This document shows positions 11,461 through 22,228 of a DNA stretch of 64,000 bases, one piece after another. A model generated the notes under the pieces. The model was not told where the DNA came from and ran no database searches. It was given only the letters and a program-made list of their open reading frames with translations. The stretch is from assembly GCA_037127255.1 (NCBI GenBank), contig JBANSL010000017.1, positions 66,881,857-66,945,856 on the forward strand, in the 5' to 3' direction. The stretch comes from Persicaria tinctoria. Its lineage: Eukaryota; Streptophyta; Magnoliopsida; Caryophyllales; Polygonaceae. Numbering within the stretch: position 1 is the first letter of the stretch; each line of letters starts with the position of its first letter. The position numbers were made by a program, and so were the translations under genes.

Positions 11461-11649
11461 AAATAAAAGAAAATATCCGAGAAAAGTTTATCTTATTTTA
11501 TATATTTTGCTATTTTATGTCATATATTTTGATTTCCCAGACCTCGGTTTCTTTGACAGCACAACTATTGAAGAATATGTACGAGCAATAAGTATGCAAT
11601 TATGTAAAATAAAATAAAAAATTAATTTTTTATATAATTTTTAGCTATT

Positions 11650-12454
11650 TAAAATACAAAGTTGACGGAGAGAGTATCAAATATGGAAGGGCGTATTAAA
11701 CTTATTTTATTCCAATTCATTAAGTATGGCCAAAAAATTTAATTTATTTAATTTCTCAAAAAGAAAAAAGAAAAGAAAAAAAAAGGGTATAGAAACCAAA
11801 TTTGACAAATATTTGTTTTCTTCTTCTTCCCAGCTCATTCCTCCCATCTGTGCCTGGTTCTTGCAATCTCTCTCTCTCCCCCCTTTTCTTGTGGTAAAAA
11901 TCTGCTTGCGTTTTCTCTCTCTTCTCCCCTTAGCGTTTTTTCTCTCATATTCCCTTCTCTCTCTGGTTCTCTCTGCCTTTTCTTTCTCTCTCCCCTCTTC
12001 CTCCAACTCTCTTTGGCTTCTCTTCAATTGGATCCATTTCTCGCTCCGTTTTGGATTCAATTGATGATTACCAACACGATCAGTCGCCGAACGTTTTGAA
12101 TTCCGATCTCCATTTCCTCCCGTCCTTTCCGGTGGTAGAAGTTGGATTCGGATCGTCTTTGTTGGAATTGCGAAGCTCTTAATTTTCTGCGGTTCATCGC
12201 ATTCCGGTTTCGTGCCCGATTCCACTGAATTCGGTCTGCGAAATCAGATTTGATCTCATTTTTTTTTTCGATTTGATTGGGGAGAGTTATTAATATTTTG
12301 CTCTAAGGATTTCTCTGGCTTCAAGATTAGGGTTGTAGGATCTTATTATCAGTTTAGGATCCTTTTTAGGTTCTTTTGATTTTCTTTATTTTGTTTCTTT
12401 TCCTCTTCCACATTTTTGCGGGATTTCCCCGGCCGAGTTTAGTAGATACAAAAG
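11650..12454 (+). promoter_or_regulatory. Promoter and long pyrimidine-rich 5' leader of the DUF789 gene
   Basis: The start codon at 12455 is preceded by a CT-rich tract (about 11815-12030, many CTCTCT runs), then by T-rich sequence containing AGGGTT and TTTTTCG. This is typical of plant 5' UTRs, some of which hold a leader intron. A leader intron is plausible here, but I cannot fix its ends. No clear TATA box was assigned. Confidence 0.5.
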
Positions 12455-15400
12455 ATGTTGGGTGCTGGAGTGCAGTTCAATCGTAGCCGGAAAGAGGAAC
12501 GGTTCTACAACCCGAAAGCTAGGAGAAGTTTCCAGAATCAGCAGAAAACTCACCAGCTTCACAGAGCTCAGAGTGATGTTACCGGAATCGGACAATGTAA
12601 AGGCAAATCGGCGATTTATCGGAGTAGAGAGCCGGAAAACCGTGCCGAGGAGAGCCCTGAATCGGTCGCTTTGCCGGCCGTTGAACGGGTCGCCTTGCGG
12701 CCGTTGCCTTTGAGTAACGTGGAAAGGTTTCTAGAGGCAGTTACTCCATCTGTTCCAGCTCAGTATCTTTCCAAGGTCAAATCTCCTCACCTAGTTTGAA
12801 TACTCCTTTCCAGCTTAATAAACAATATTGTAATAGTTGGCATCCGCTGAAAATATCAGTTAGAATGAGTCAGTTAAGTTGTAATTGATGCTTTAGTTTA
12901 ATCCTAGTTGCTTGAGTTTGAGTTCAACTCGCTGTATTTGATGTTTGCTTTGGTTTTCAATTGGGAATGCAGACAGCGATGATAGGTATGAGGACCTGCG
13001 GTATGGAGTACCATCCGGGCCAGCCCTACTTTGTGTTGGCGGATTTGTGGGAGTCTTTGAAGGAGTGGAGTGCTTATGGGGCGGGAGTACCTTTGGTGTT
13101 GAATGGCAGCGATTCCGTAGTTCAATACTATGTACCTTATCTGTCTGCTATCCAGATTTACGTTGACCCATCTAAGTCGCAGATGAAATCAAGGTATGGA
13201 TGTTTCTTTGTCTCTATGAGATCTTTCATTAGTGCTTTCAGAAAACAATTCAAGTGCTGGGTCGTTGCTTGTGGTTTCTCATAAATCAGAAAATCTTTGG
13301 GGTAGTCAATGCTATGAATTGAGTTCCACAGTTATTTGTACTATGTCATTTTGGAGGGACTTGCTGTTGGATTTTTGTATGGTCTATGGTGATTTTTCTG
13401 TTTAGTACTCGTATGTTGAACATGTTTAGTGTGTTGGAAATTAGCAAAGTGGTATCATACTTTTCACTCAAATGAATGCATTGATGTCATGCATTTTAGG
13501 TTGTGGTTACATCTAAGTATTTAGAACAAAATAAATAGCTGCAAATGTCAAAGCATAATTAATTACCTATCATTAGCTATAAAAGAAAGCCAAATTGCAT
13601 GAAGGGTTACGAAGGAAAGCTGACTAATCTTCCCCTTATTATACCAGGAGTCAGTTGCATAAATACGACTAATTCAATGTTTCTCGTGCTAGTCACTTTT
13701 GAGCATCGGAATATTGAGTTCTAAATTTCTAATATCATTATTTTGTCTTTGCCAAAAGGTTGATTAAGAGATTAGAAACAGCACAAATTTATTTATTTCG
13801 GAATGACTAAGATAGTTGGCTAATTTAGCGTGATTCTGGAATCTTGGCTGATGTATAAATCTGTAGTTGTGTTTTGAAACCAAAATTTTCTCCATAAAAG
13901 GTAGAACCTTTTGCTGGGAGAATTGACAAGTAAAGGCATTAGTGAGTGTATGGTTGTTGGATATTTTTCATTTTAATTAGGTTATTTGTTACCTTATCCT
14001 GAACGGTACTTTACAAGAGGCTCGGAGGTGCTCATAAGGTCAATAAGACAGGGATAAATGTTACTCCGTATATTCTTAACACAAGCACCAATCTTTGATG
14101 TCTTTTTTTTTTTTTAAAAAAAACAACACCAAAGATCTAACATCATCAATTAATAAAATTGGAAACTGATAAATAATTCTGTAAACCTTAAATAATCATT
14201 GCTTCTTCTTGTTCATGATTGAAAAATATTTGATTAATTGTGCATGTATATGTTTGAGGGCACTGTTTGCGTGTTTGTTAGTCATTTTCCTCAACACTTG
14301 AACAGCTCATTTACTTTTTAATGCATTCAGTTTAGGACTAGCTACTAACAAGTTTAAATTTGTCGATAGTTCTAGAGTCTAGACTATACTATGCAATACT
14401 GTCCCCTTTTGTTTGACTATCCTGTATGTACATGTTGATCTGATAATGTTTCCTTTTGTTTTACCATCCTGTATGTACATGTTGATCTGAAGACAAGGCT
14501 TTTTGTTGTCTGAGGTGTTTATTCCTTCATTATTCCATGCATTTTGGCCACATTTTCTTTGTAAAATTGTTTACTAAGAAGAAGATATTACTTCCGCTTG
14601 AATTTAGTACCTGTGCAGTTTGACATCACTGGTAGTAGCATAAGTGCATAACTGTGATTTTTCTTGTAACAGACGAGCAAGTGAGGACAGTGATGGTGAC
14701 TATTTCAGTAGGGATTCAAGTAGTGATGGGAGCAGTGACTCTGAGCGAGAAAGGGTCTCAGCTTACTCAGGGGCACAACGAAATCACTATAAGACAAATG
14801 ACGTTTCTTTCAAAATGGACAAGTTGTCTTTGATTGATGAGCAAACTGCTCTGCACGAAGGTTTCTCTAGCGATGATGGTGAATCAGGGAATTCTCAAGG
14901 GAAGTTGGTATTTCAGTATTTAGAACATGACCCTCCTTTTTGCCGCGAACCATTGTTTGACAAGGTAGCGCCACCCCCCAGCTCTCCCACAGATGTACAT
15001 GAATGCTTTTCTTATTTTTATATTCTCATACCTTCTGGTGTCTCTCTTTGGTTACAGATTTCTGACCTTGCTTTGCGTTTCCCGGAGCTAAAGAGTTTGC
15101 ATAGTTGTGATGTGATGCCTTCGAGTTGGGTGTCTATAGCATGGTATGTGTGCTTCCTTGTGTCATAGTTGTTGATGTATATGCTTAAATTTGAATTTAG
15201 GTCATATTTTATTTTATATATGTATCACTTGCAGGTATCCAATATACAGAATACCAACAGGGCCAACATTGAGGGATCTGGATGCCTGTTTCTTGACATA
15301 TTATTCTCTTTACACACAAATTGGAGGTTAGATATATAAGCTCTCTCGCCCTCTTTCTGTGTGTAAAATTAGATAGTCTCTCTGAGAGTGTATACATGAA

Positions 15401-15685
15401 CAAGAGTAGATAAGCTCATTCCTCGCTCTCCTATTTTATGTCTTTTCTATAGATGTTGCTGGTCCACATCCTCCTGTGTTGACATATTCCAATGAAATGG
15501 AAGGCATCCCCAAATTCTCTTTACGCGCATTTGGACTTGCCTCGTACAAGTACAGGGGATCTCTTTGGACATCAAGTAATGGGAGTGACCGTCAGCTGGT
15601 GAACTCCCTCTCCCAAAAAGCTGCTAATTGGCTGCGACACTTCCAGGTCCATCATCCAGATTATGCATTTTTCTGCAGTCGATGA
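12455..15685 (+). CDS. DUF789 family protein (six exons, 414 aa)
   Basis: Coding exons are 12455-12775, 12973-13193, 14673-14964, 15058-15143, 15235-15326 and 15453-15685. Each intron starts GT and ends AG, and phases join to one 1,245-nt frame. DUF789 proteins are plant proteins of unknown biochemical role. Family signatures seen: residues about 87-108 with [20 protein letters not shown]; exon 2 with an aromatic-rich block ([20 protein letters not shown]) and [20 protein letters not shown]; exon 3 with an acidic Ser/Asp-rich linker, then [10 protein letters not shown]; exons 4-5 with [19 protein letters not shown] (about 300-320). The C-terminus has YKYRGSLW and ends [10 protein letters not shown]. 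Length is typical. The first ATG in frame was used; the N-terminal 40 residues are basic and Gln-rich, as in relatives. Intron 2 (1.5 kb) is the largest. Function is unknown; identity as DUF789 is firm. Confidence 0.93.
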
Positions 15686-16325
15686 TAATTGACCCGATGG
15701 TTCCAACACGGTCAGTTTTTCTTTCTTTCAATGGAAGCGTGTCCCCTTGCAAGACAATTGATAGTTCTTGAATTGCTTTCCTTCGCCGTTCCTTCTCTCC
15801 CGAGAGAAGTGAATACGTTAAGAAAAAGTGAAAAGACAAAAAAAAGAAAAGAAAAAAGGGCAGCAAATGCACGTCGTTGCAGCTTCCACCGGAGCAATAA
15901 CGCCCAGCTGAAGGTGGATAGAGGAAAGCGAGATAGGGTTTCGGTTTCTTAGAAGGCAGGGGAAAAAGAAGGTTGGAGTAGAGATAGACTTGCTGAAATG
16001 GAGAGAGCAGCTTCAAAATCTTCCCATGTGTTTGCTTCCTACATGCTTATATTTTCATGCATTAGCAACTTTACTGGTTTATGGGGATTTTGAAAGGGAT
16101 GTACCAAAGTTTTTTCTTCAAAGCCATGTGATGTGGCCATGGCATGTGCTGCTCCTTCCATGCAAGTGTGTATCAAACTGTAATGTCCTTTTCTTTTGAT
16201 ATAGTTCTCAGGAAACAGGTGCTAAAAAAAAGGATCTTTAGATGTATATTGCCCTTGCTCTGTTTGTGTGTTTGTTATCTTTACAGCCATGTGTTTCTAT
16301 GCTGGCATGCTGCATTATTTGTGGT
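15686..16325 (+). other. 3' flank and probable 3' UTR of the DUF789 gene
   Basis: Sequence downstream of the TGA at 15683-15685 is T-rich with several poly-purine patches. Open frames here (for example 15624-16016 on the minus strand) have no domain and are low-complexity. The transcript end cannot be fixed by eye. Confidence 0.4.
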
Positions 16326-16329
16326 TGTT

Positions 16330-16480
16330 GTAGGTCAAAATCGGTGGTGGCTCAGGCTCACTACTTGTTTGGTATGCCCAATTGGGGATAAAACGCCCCT
16401 CTTACTTATGGGCTATATTTCCAAGGTTCGAACTCCAGACCTAACTGTTGGTTATGCCCAATTGGCTCACTACTCATGTG
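16330..16480 (-). mobile_element. tRNA-derived SINE fragment
   Basis: On the minus strand the segment contains GTGAGCCAATTGGGCATAAC (A-box-like) and, about 30 bp on, GGTCTGGAGTTCGAACC, which matches the polymerase III B-box consensus. A second GCCAATTGGGCAT-like block occurs further along, suggesting a duplicated or composite head. No poly-A tail or target duplication was assigned. It is unlikely to be a tRNA gene because no cloverleaf can be closed. Confidence 0.5.
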
Positions 16481-16939
16481 CTATATGCTCATTACCTAAT
16501 TTCTGTTGAAATGAGTAATATAAATCTCATCTCGAATGTCTAGGGCCAAATTATAATAAGAGAATATTAAATAACTTCAAATTAAAAAAAGGATTATTAT
16601 AAACATTTGAAGTGATTAATGTTCATTATTTTACTAAATTAATTGGTTATAACTTGATACTTGAAGTGGATTTTCGGAGGACATAGGTTTGATTCGAGAA
16701 GTATTTCATGAGATTCATTAATTTATCCAATTTTAAAATCTACCGTCCTCCGAATTCACCTATTTTTTAGGATTTAATTTTCATTTTTTTTAAGGAAAGA
16801 AATCGGATGGGATTAGACCATGTTGGACCATCAACTAAGTACATTCTTATAGACGAGGACACACCAAGAGTCGTGTTTGACAAAAAAAAAAGGTGTTGCG
16901 AGTCGACCGAGTGGATGAGTTTGACAATCCTATTAGCAA

Positions 16940-17255
16940 CGTTGTTAATTTTGCATAAGATGTGAACACACTGAACTATCTCGATCTTCCATAGACATGC
17001 TCATTGCGAACACATTTGATAACAGTCAAACAATCACATTCTGCAATAATCTTCCTGAATCCGAGTCCCAAGCCTTATCGATGCCACTTCTCAATGCAGT
17101 AGCTTCAACAACCAATGTTGTTTGCGTTGTTTAACAAGATCCGCCACACTCAATAGCAGAGCTTTCATCATGGTTTTGAATGACAAAGCCTGCAGCTACC
17201 GTATCATAAGACAAAACAAAAGCGTTGAAATTTACTCTACAAATCCTTTTTGAGG
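16940..17255 (-). pseudogene. LINE RNase H domain fragment
   Basis: Minus-strand reading gives VNFNAFVLSYDTVAAGFVIQ, followed by VEATALRSGIDKAW and, in another frame, AECDCLTVIK. This order (N-D-A, then EA-AL, then E-GD-VI) is that of the RNase H-like domain (RVT_3) of plant L1-type LINEs. Stops and shifts show it is dead. Neither end of the element was located. Confidence 0.7.
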
Positions 17256-17504
17256 TTTGTTTCATTTTAGGTCTCTCTCTCATTGTTTGTTAAGTTTTGG
17301 TTTATGTTGCATAAGAATAAGTTAATATTTTATATAGTTTTTACTTCTTAAAGTACGTGTTGAAAAGTCAAACGACATGTATTTTGGATCGGAGGAAGTA
17401 GTATAATACTCCGAATTCAAACCTAATTATTAGAATAACTAATGCAAACTTGTGAAATTGAAAATCAAAATCTCTAAAAAACTAGAATGAGTAGCTATTC
17501 AATA

Positions 17505-17740
17505 CTCCATCCGTTCGACAAAACTTGTCGTTTACTATTCACGCACGTTTTTTTAGAATGATAAAAACTATATAAAATATTAATTTTTTATAAATTTTTT
17601 TTTAACAAGTTTGTACTTATTAATAATAACTACGAGATTGTTGAAAAAATTATTAAAAAAACTAGATATTTTATATAGTTTTATCTCCTAAAAAAACATG
17701 CGTGAATAGTAAAACGTTAAGTTTTGCCGAACGGAGGGAG
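17505..17740. mobile_element. Stowaway-type MITE, copy 1
   Basis: CTCCATCCGTTCGACAAAAC at the left and CTCCCTCCGTTCGGCAAAAC (read inward) at the right form long terminal inverted repeats, with TA at 17503-17504 and 17741-17742. Internal sequence is AT-rich. A closely related copy is at 26315-26552, sharing GTCGTTTACTATTCA and the GATAAAAACTATATAAAATAT block. Confidence 0.85.
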
Positions 17741-18146
17741 TATATGTTAATAAGTTAAATATATGTTAATAAAATAGTTGAAACTGATGGAGTAACTAAA
17801 ACTGATAGAGTATTTGATAAACCTAATTATTAGAATAACTAATGTTTAATAGAAAATCAAAATCTCTAAAAGAAAACTAGAATGGGTATTCAAAATTTCG
17901 AATTCAAATTATAATTAAACTAAAATGTTCATTTTATTTTATTTAAAATTCGGTAATTTGTAAAAGTTGAGCAAAGCCACAATGAATTTGTTCCTTAAAT
18001 ATCTCCACTTTTGTCTGTTCCTTCCTTTCTCACTAAAATAAAAAAAATAAAAAAGGGGGCAGCGTTTTCCGCTTTACCCTCTCCCCCGTAAAGAAGAGTC
18101 TGTGTTCTCACTTCACAGTTCAGTCTCTCTCGCTCAAGCTCCGAAG
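17741..18146 (+). promoter_or_regulatory. Upstream region and 5' leader of the DUF1218 gene
   Basis: The first part is AT-rich. From about 18055 the sequence changes to a C/T-rich leader (GGCAGCGTTTTCCGC, CCCTCTCCCCC, CAGTCTCTCTCGCTC) ending at the ATG at 18147. The GGCAGCGTTTT block also heads the broken copy at 59880, so the duplication included part of this leader. An in-frame ATG at 18102 would add 15 residues, but relatives begin at a short hydrophobic N-terminus as at 18147. Confidence 0.5.
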
Positions 18147-21100
18147 ATGGCGGTCGCTGTTTCCGTCCTCGCCGTCGTTATCTCTCTCCACCTCATAGCC
18201 TTCGTCCTTGCCGTCGGCGCCGAACGACGTCGTAGCACGGTGCGTTCTCCTTCTTACTCAAATTCACACTATTTCTCAATCGGCCGTGTTTTGTGGCTCG
18301 CCGTCGCTAAATCTCTTCGAGTTTCCAATTTTGATGTGCTTTGACTGTGTGCATTTGCTATCCGAAGGGCCACGCGGTGCCAGACCAGTACGACGAGCGA
18401 ACCTACTGCGCGTACGACTCCGACGCCTCCACGGCGTACGGACTAGCGGCGTTCGGCCTGCTCCTCATCAGCCACACCGTTGTCAACTGCGTCACCAAGT
18501 GCTTTTGCTTTGGTAAAGGCCTTGTCGGCGGATCTACCTCTTGTGCCATCTTCTTCTTCGTCTTTTCCTGGTTAGTAATCGGCGAACCTAGCCTTCTCGT
18601 TTCCGTTTCAAATTATCACCTGGATGGCTGGATCTTACATTATTAAGCCGCTTTTGCTCTTATGCGCTATCAAATGAGTATCCTAAGTGAATCTGCACTT
18701 GATTAATTCCTCTTTTTCCTGCTTTGCTTGTGTGAAATTTGTGTGATATGCTTAGAATATTTCAGAAATCAGAAGTTTAGTATTGCCAGGAAGAAGGAAA
18801 CTGGTAATCAGGTCTTATGAATTTAGATCAGTAGATCTAGTCTCAGCACATGATGTGTGTTCTGTATATCTCTCAGGTTGTCGGTGCCTTCTATCACTAA
18901 CCCTTGATTGCTTGTGAAAAGCCTGTTTTTTGCTTTTGAGTTTTGTTTTAGCGTTGTTATGGTTTGCACCAACTGGTGTTGAATTGCTGTTGGTTTTCTC
19001 TCTTTGAGCTAACGACTTTAGGTGCTGTCTACATGTAATATGTAGAAAAGGCTAACACTGTGTTAATCGGAAATTCGGCTCCATGCTAAATCCAGTCTAC
19101 AATAGGCATGGTTGTAACTGGATTAATCGATAATCCCTTTGTTCTGGTATAAAAAACCCTATGCTTGGACGGGCTGCTATAATTTAGGTGCTGTCCTACA
19201 TATAATATCTAGAAGAGGGCTAAAAGTGTGTTAATCGGAAATTCGGTTCCATGCTAAATCCAGTCTACAACAGGCATGGTTGATCTCTGATTGGATTCAT
19301 CCATAATCCGTTTGTTCTGGTATAGAAAAAACCTATGCTTGGACTTGTTGCTAGTATAATTTAGGTGCTGTCTACATATAATATCTAGAAGAGGGCTAAA
19401 AGTGTGTTGATCAGTTATTCGGTTCCATGCTAAATAGTAAATCCGGTCTACAACAAGCATAACAACAAGCATGGTTGATCTCTGATCGGATTCATCCATA
19501 ATCCCTTTGTTCTGGTATAAAAAAACCTATGCTTGGACTAGTTGCCATTATTTCAGCTGATGCTTTTCAGGACCATTGGGCTGAGTCCATTAGCACTTAT
19601 GACAAGTAAATGCAACAAAATGAGTGATGCAGGAGTTAGTAAGCTGATATTGGGCCATCTGGTGCACGAGGCAAGCATTTCTCCTCCATGGATGGTTAAA
19701 CTATATGACCATTGTTTGAGGAAATCTTGCTACACGTCTTTGCTTTTTCCTTTTTTTTTTTTTTGGTGAGAGTTTTGCTGGGACGTTGGGCTGATTTTAG
19801 AGGCCCAATTGTGCTGGAACATGGGAATGGGATAGAAGATGTTCTAATTGAGAATAGATATCTAATAGCTGCTGCATTCCTCCATAAATCCTACTCTAGG
19901 GAGATTGAGAGTTTTGGAGGTGCTCAAGTTTGGGCAGAAAAGGTTAACAAAGTGTTGGAAATTGTTGCTGAAATTTTAGTAGAGGGGTTCAGAATCTAGG
20001 GCATTTTTTTATATACTTCAGCTGAGATATTTGGGCATTATCCTAGATATCTTTGGAGGTTTGAATAGTGGAAAAGCATGTGAAAAATTAGAATAGAAAC
20101 GTGAAGCATTTTTGTTGTGATGTCTTGGGATCTTTATCCCACATCGAAAAACACGAGAACCCGAGCCTTGCATATAAGTCATTGGGCCACTCTTCCTATT
20201 GCCAATTGGTTTTAGGATAGAACCCCGCTGGTCTTGTGTGCTCATGATACTACGTTATATGGCCCACCGTCATTTATCAAAATCCACCGGTAGTGGATTT
20301 ATCAATTTTAGGATTGCATATAATGACCCACCGGGATTTATAATCATTTATCATGACCCCTTCAACCCGAAATCCACTGGGATTTATCAATTTTAGGATT
20401 GTATATAATGACCCACCGGGATTTATCAATTTTAGGATTTTAAAAAGGCAATTTTAGGATTGCATATAATGACACACCAAGATTTATCAATTTTAGGATT
20501 TTGAAAGGGCAAATGTATGCTGGAGGCACAAGGGATTTATCAATTTTAGGATTTTGAAAGGGCAAATGTATGCTGAGATGGAGGCACAAGCATGGGGAAA
20601 ATTTGGCGGAAAAATCCGAAGAGAAACGTGAAGCATTTCATGGTATTGAAAGAACACATATAGGCTGTGATGGAGGCACAAGCATGGGGAAAACCCAGTG
20701 AAAATCAAAAGAGAAACGTGAAACGTTGTAGGCTGTTGATAGGGGCAATTGTAGGCCTATAAATGGGCGACCTTTAGGGATCATGCAATATTACTCCCAA
20801 AACAACATTTTTTGTTGTTGTGCAATACTACATATTTAGTACATTCCCTTGTCTCCTTTCCTTTCTTACACTTTCTTTTGCCATTTCATTCGCCCTCAAA
20901 TGGTCAAGTTCGACTATTTGGCTGACGTACCTTCGTAGGAGTCCCCATGTAAGTGCCATAAATTAATGTTGCTATTATTACTTCCAATATAATATATTAT
21001 AGAGTTTAATTATGGATATTTCTTGTCGTCTATTACCTTTTAGAACCAAATGATTTAGGATTCCGGGTGATATGATATCTTCGGCCTCCTTTAAGCTTCT

Positions 21101-21526
21101 AAGAGAATTCAACGTACTTGCATCCACATCATATATATTTTCCAGCGTAATTGAGAAACTTGTACAAGAGCTGACTTTTACTTCCTCATATTCACTAACT
21201 TATCCGACATTTAACGATATAGGGTGACCTTTTTGGGTGCGGAGTCATGCTTGCTGGCTGGTTCAGCAAGAAATGCATATCATACCAAGTACCGTGGGGC
21301 ATTCAGCAGAGAAGCCATATCTTGTGCGACCCTCCGGAAGGGAGTGTTTGCTGCTGGAGCGGCACTAACATTGCTGTCGATGATAGGATCTACACTGTAT
21401 TACTGGACCCACTCTAAGGCTGATACAGGCGGATGGGAAAAACACCAGAATGAAGGAATTGGGATGGCTCCTTCGGATCTTTCAAGCAAGCATCAACATC
21501 AGGCAAACAACTATGACAAGGCATGA
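18147..21526 (+). CDS. DUF1218 four-helix membrane protein (three exons, 199 aa)
   Basis: Exons 18147-18239, 18368-18570 and 21223-21526 join in phase (600 nt). The family is plant-specific; some Arabidopsis members have been named Modifying Wall Lignin and affect secondary walls, but the activity is unknown. Visible features: hydrophobic N-terminal helix (about 2-25), then GAERRRS; a loop with cysteine (TYCAYDSDAS, 43-52); helix 2 about 54-74; cysteine cluster CFCFGKG (76-82); helix 3 about 88-112; the conserved AESCLLAGSARNAYHTKYRG stretch (105-124); then SCATLRKGVFAAGAALTLLS with helix 4 about 139-160. The C-terminal tail is polar and His/Gln-rich. Length is normal. Intron 2 is 2.65 kb and swollen by tandem repeats and a TRIM-related LTR. 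A broken copy of exon 2 and part of intron 2 lies at 59880-60370. Confidence 0.92.
19020..19545 (+). repeat. Intronic tandem repeat, unit about 170-178 bp, three copies
   Basis: Within intron 2 of the DUF1218 gene, units begin AGGTGCTGTC near 19020, 19186 and 19363. Each contains GGCTAAAA-type, AATTCGG, CCATGCTAAAT and TTTGTTCTGGTATA blocks. Units 2 and 3 are more alike than unit 1. The displaced copy near 60270-60390 carries a single diverged unit, so amplification may post-date that duplication. Confidence 0.8.
19560..20108 (+). other. Intronic sequence of unknown origin
   Basis: Part of intron 2 of the DUF1218 gene. An open frame (19712-19999) starts in a poly-T tract and reads into a Leu/Val/Glu-rich stretch with no family I recognise. 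It is probably repeat-derived filler rather than a gene. Confidence 0.35.
20113..20304 (+). mobile_element. Solo LTR of the TRIM family seen at 8249
   Basis: It starts TGTTGTGATG and shares TCCCACATCGAAAAACAC, CCTTGCATATAAGTCA and CCGCTGGTCTTGTGTGCTC with the LTR at 8249-8459, so it is the same family. It ends ATTTATCA at 20279 or, more likely, at 20304. The latter is directly followed by ATTTT (20305-20309), which duplicates ATTTT at 20108-20112. No PBS follows. It lies in intron 2 of the DUF1218 gene, sense orientation. Confidence 0.75.
20280..20720 (+). repeat. Nested direct repeats next to the solo LTR
   Basis: GGATTTATCAATTTTAGGAT recurs at least five times, together with TATAATGACCCACCGGG, AAAGGGCAAATGTATGCTG and GGAGGCACAAGCATGGGGAA blocks. 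Because the repeated unit spans the LTR 3' end plus its flank, these look like local duplications made after the TRIM inserted. They are followed by CCTATAAATGGGCG (about 20756-20769), a TATA-like stretch possibly from an older LTR. Confidence 0.65.
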
Positions 21527-22228
21527 TCCCTCTTTGCCCTGCCATCCTCTCTATGTACGTTTATGCAAACTTTAGTATATGTGGATCAATGTCCTAATTC
21601 TCTCTATCTATAATTAAGTTGTATGTTTTTTGAAGTCTATATATATATATGTTATAATGTAGATCAGTTGCAACATGTTTCTCGGTTGTGTGGTGAACTA
21701 TGTACTTGTTCCATTCTATAGGAACTGATTAACATCGTGAATGGGTGAAGTCAAGAACGACTAAAAAATGAAGCTCCTAATTGCTATTTTTATGCACTAG
21801 AGAACAAGACCCCTTTTCAAATTAGTTTGTTGTGGTCATTTTGTGTTTAATATTTATTTGCTTGGTTATAAATTGCTACTGCACCATGAATTTAAATTAG
21901 AAGCCTTCTTCTTGCTCTTCATTTCTCTTACAAACAACATTCATTTTAAAAATAAAAGAATAAATATGTACTAGCTAGCTTTAAACTAATACTCGATAAT
22001 GTAGTAAATGAACTATTCTTGTATACATAAACTATTATTATACATAATACATATATAGCCACTACAAAAAAGAAGCTTGTATGGCTAGTATATAATCTTT
22101 TAATACTTCATATATGATCTAGCTCAAACTTATCTATGATATCATAATCAATCACCAAGCAACGTTGCAGTAAGGTCGATCCGATCACCCTTTGTTTTTC
22201 ATCATCAAAACTGAAAAATCTTAGGTTA
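21527..22228. other. Spacer between convergent DUF1218 and bHLH genes
   Basis: AT-rich sequence expected to contain both 3' UTRs. AATAAA-like blocks lie near 21952-21965. No other gene is seen. Confidence 0.5.

Noticed and set aside
11707..12225. 172-codon minus-strand frame rich in Arg/Glu/Lys
   Set aside because: It is the complement of the CT-rich 5' leader of the DUF789 gene.
19712..19999. 95-codon frame inside the DUF1218 intron
   Set aside because: Starts in a poly-T tract, no recognisable family, no promoter or conserved neighbours.
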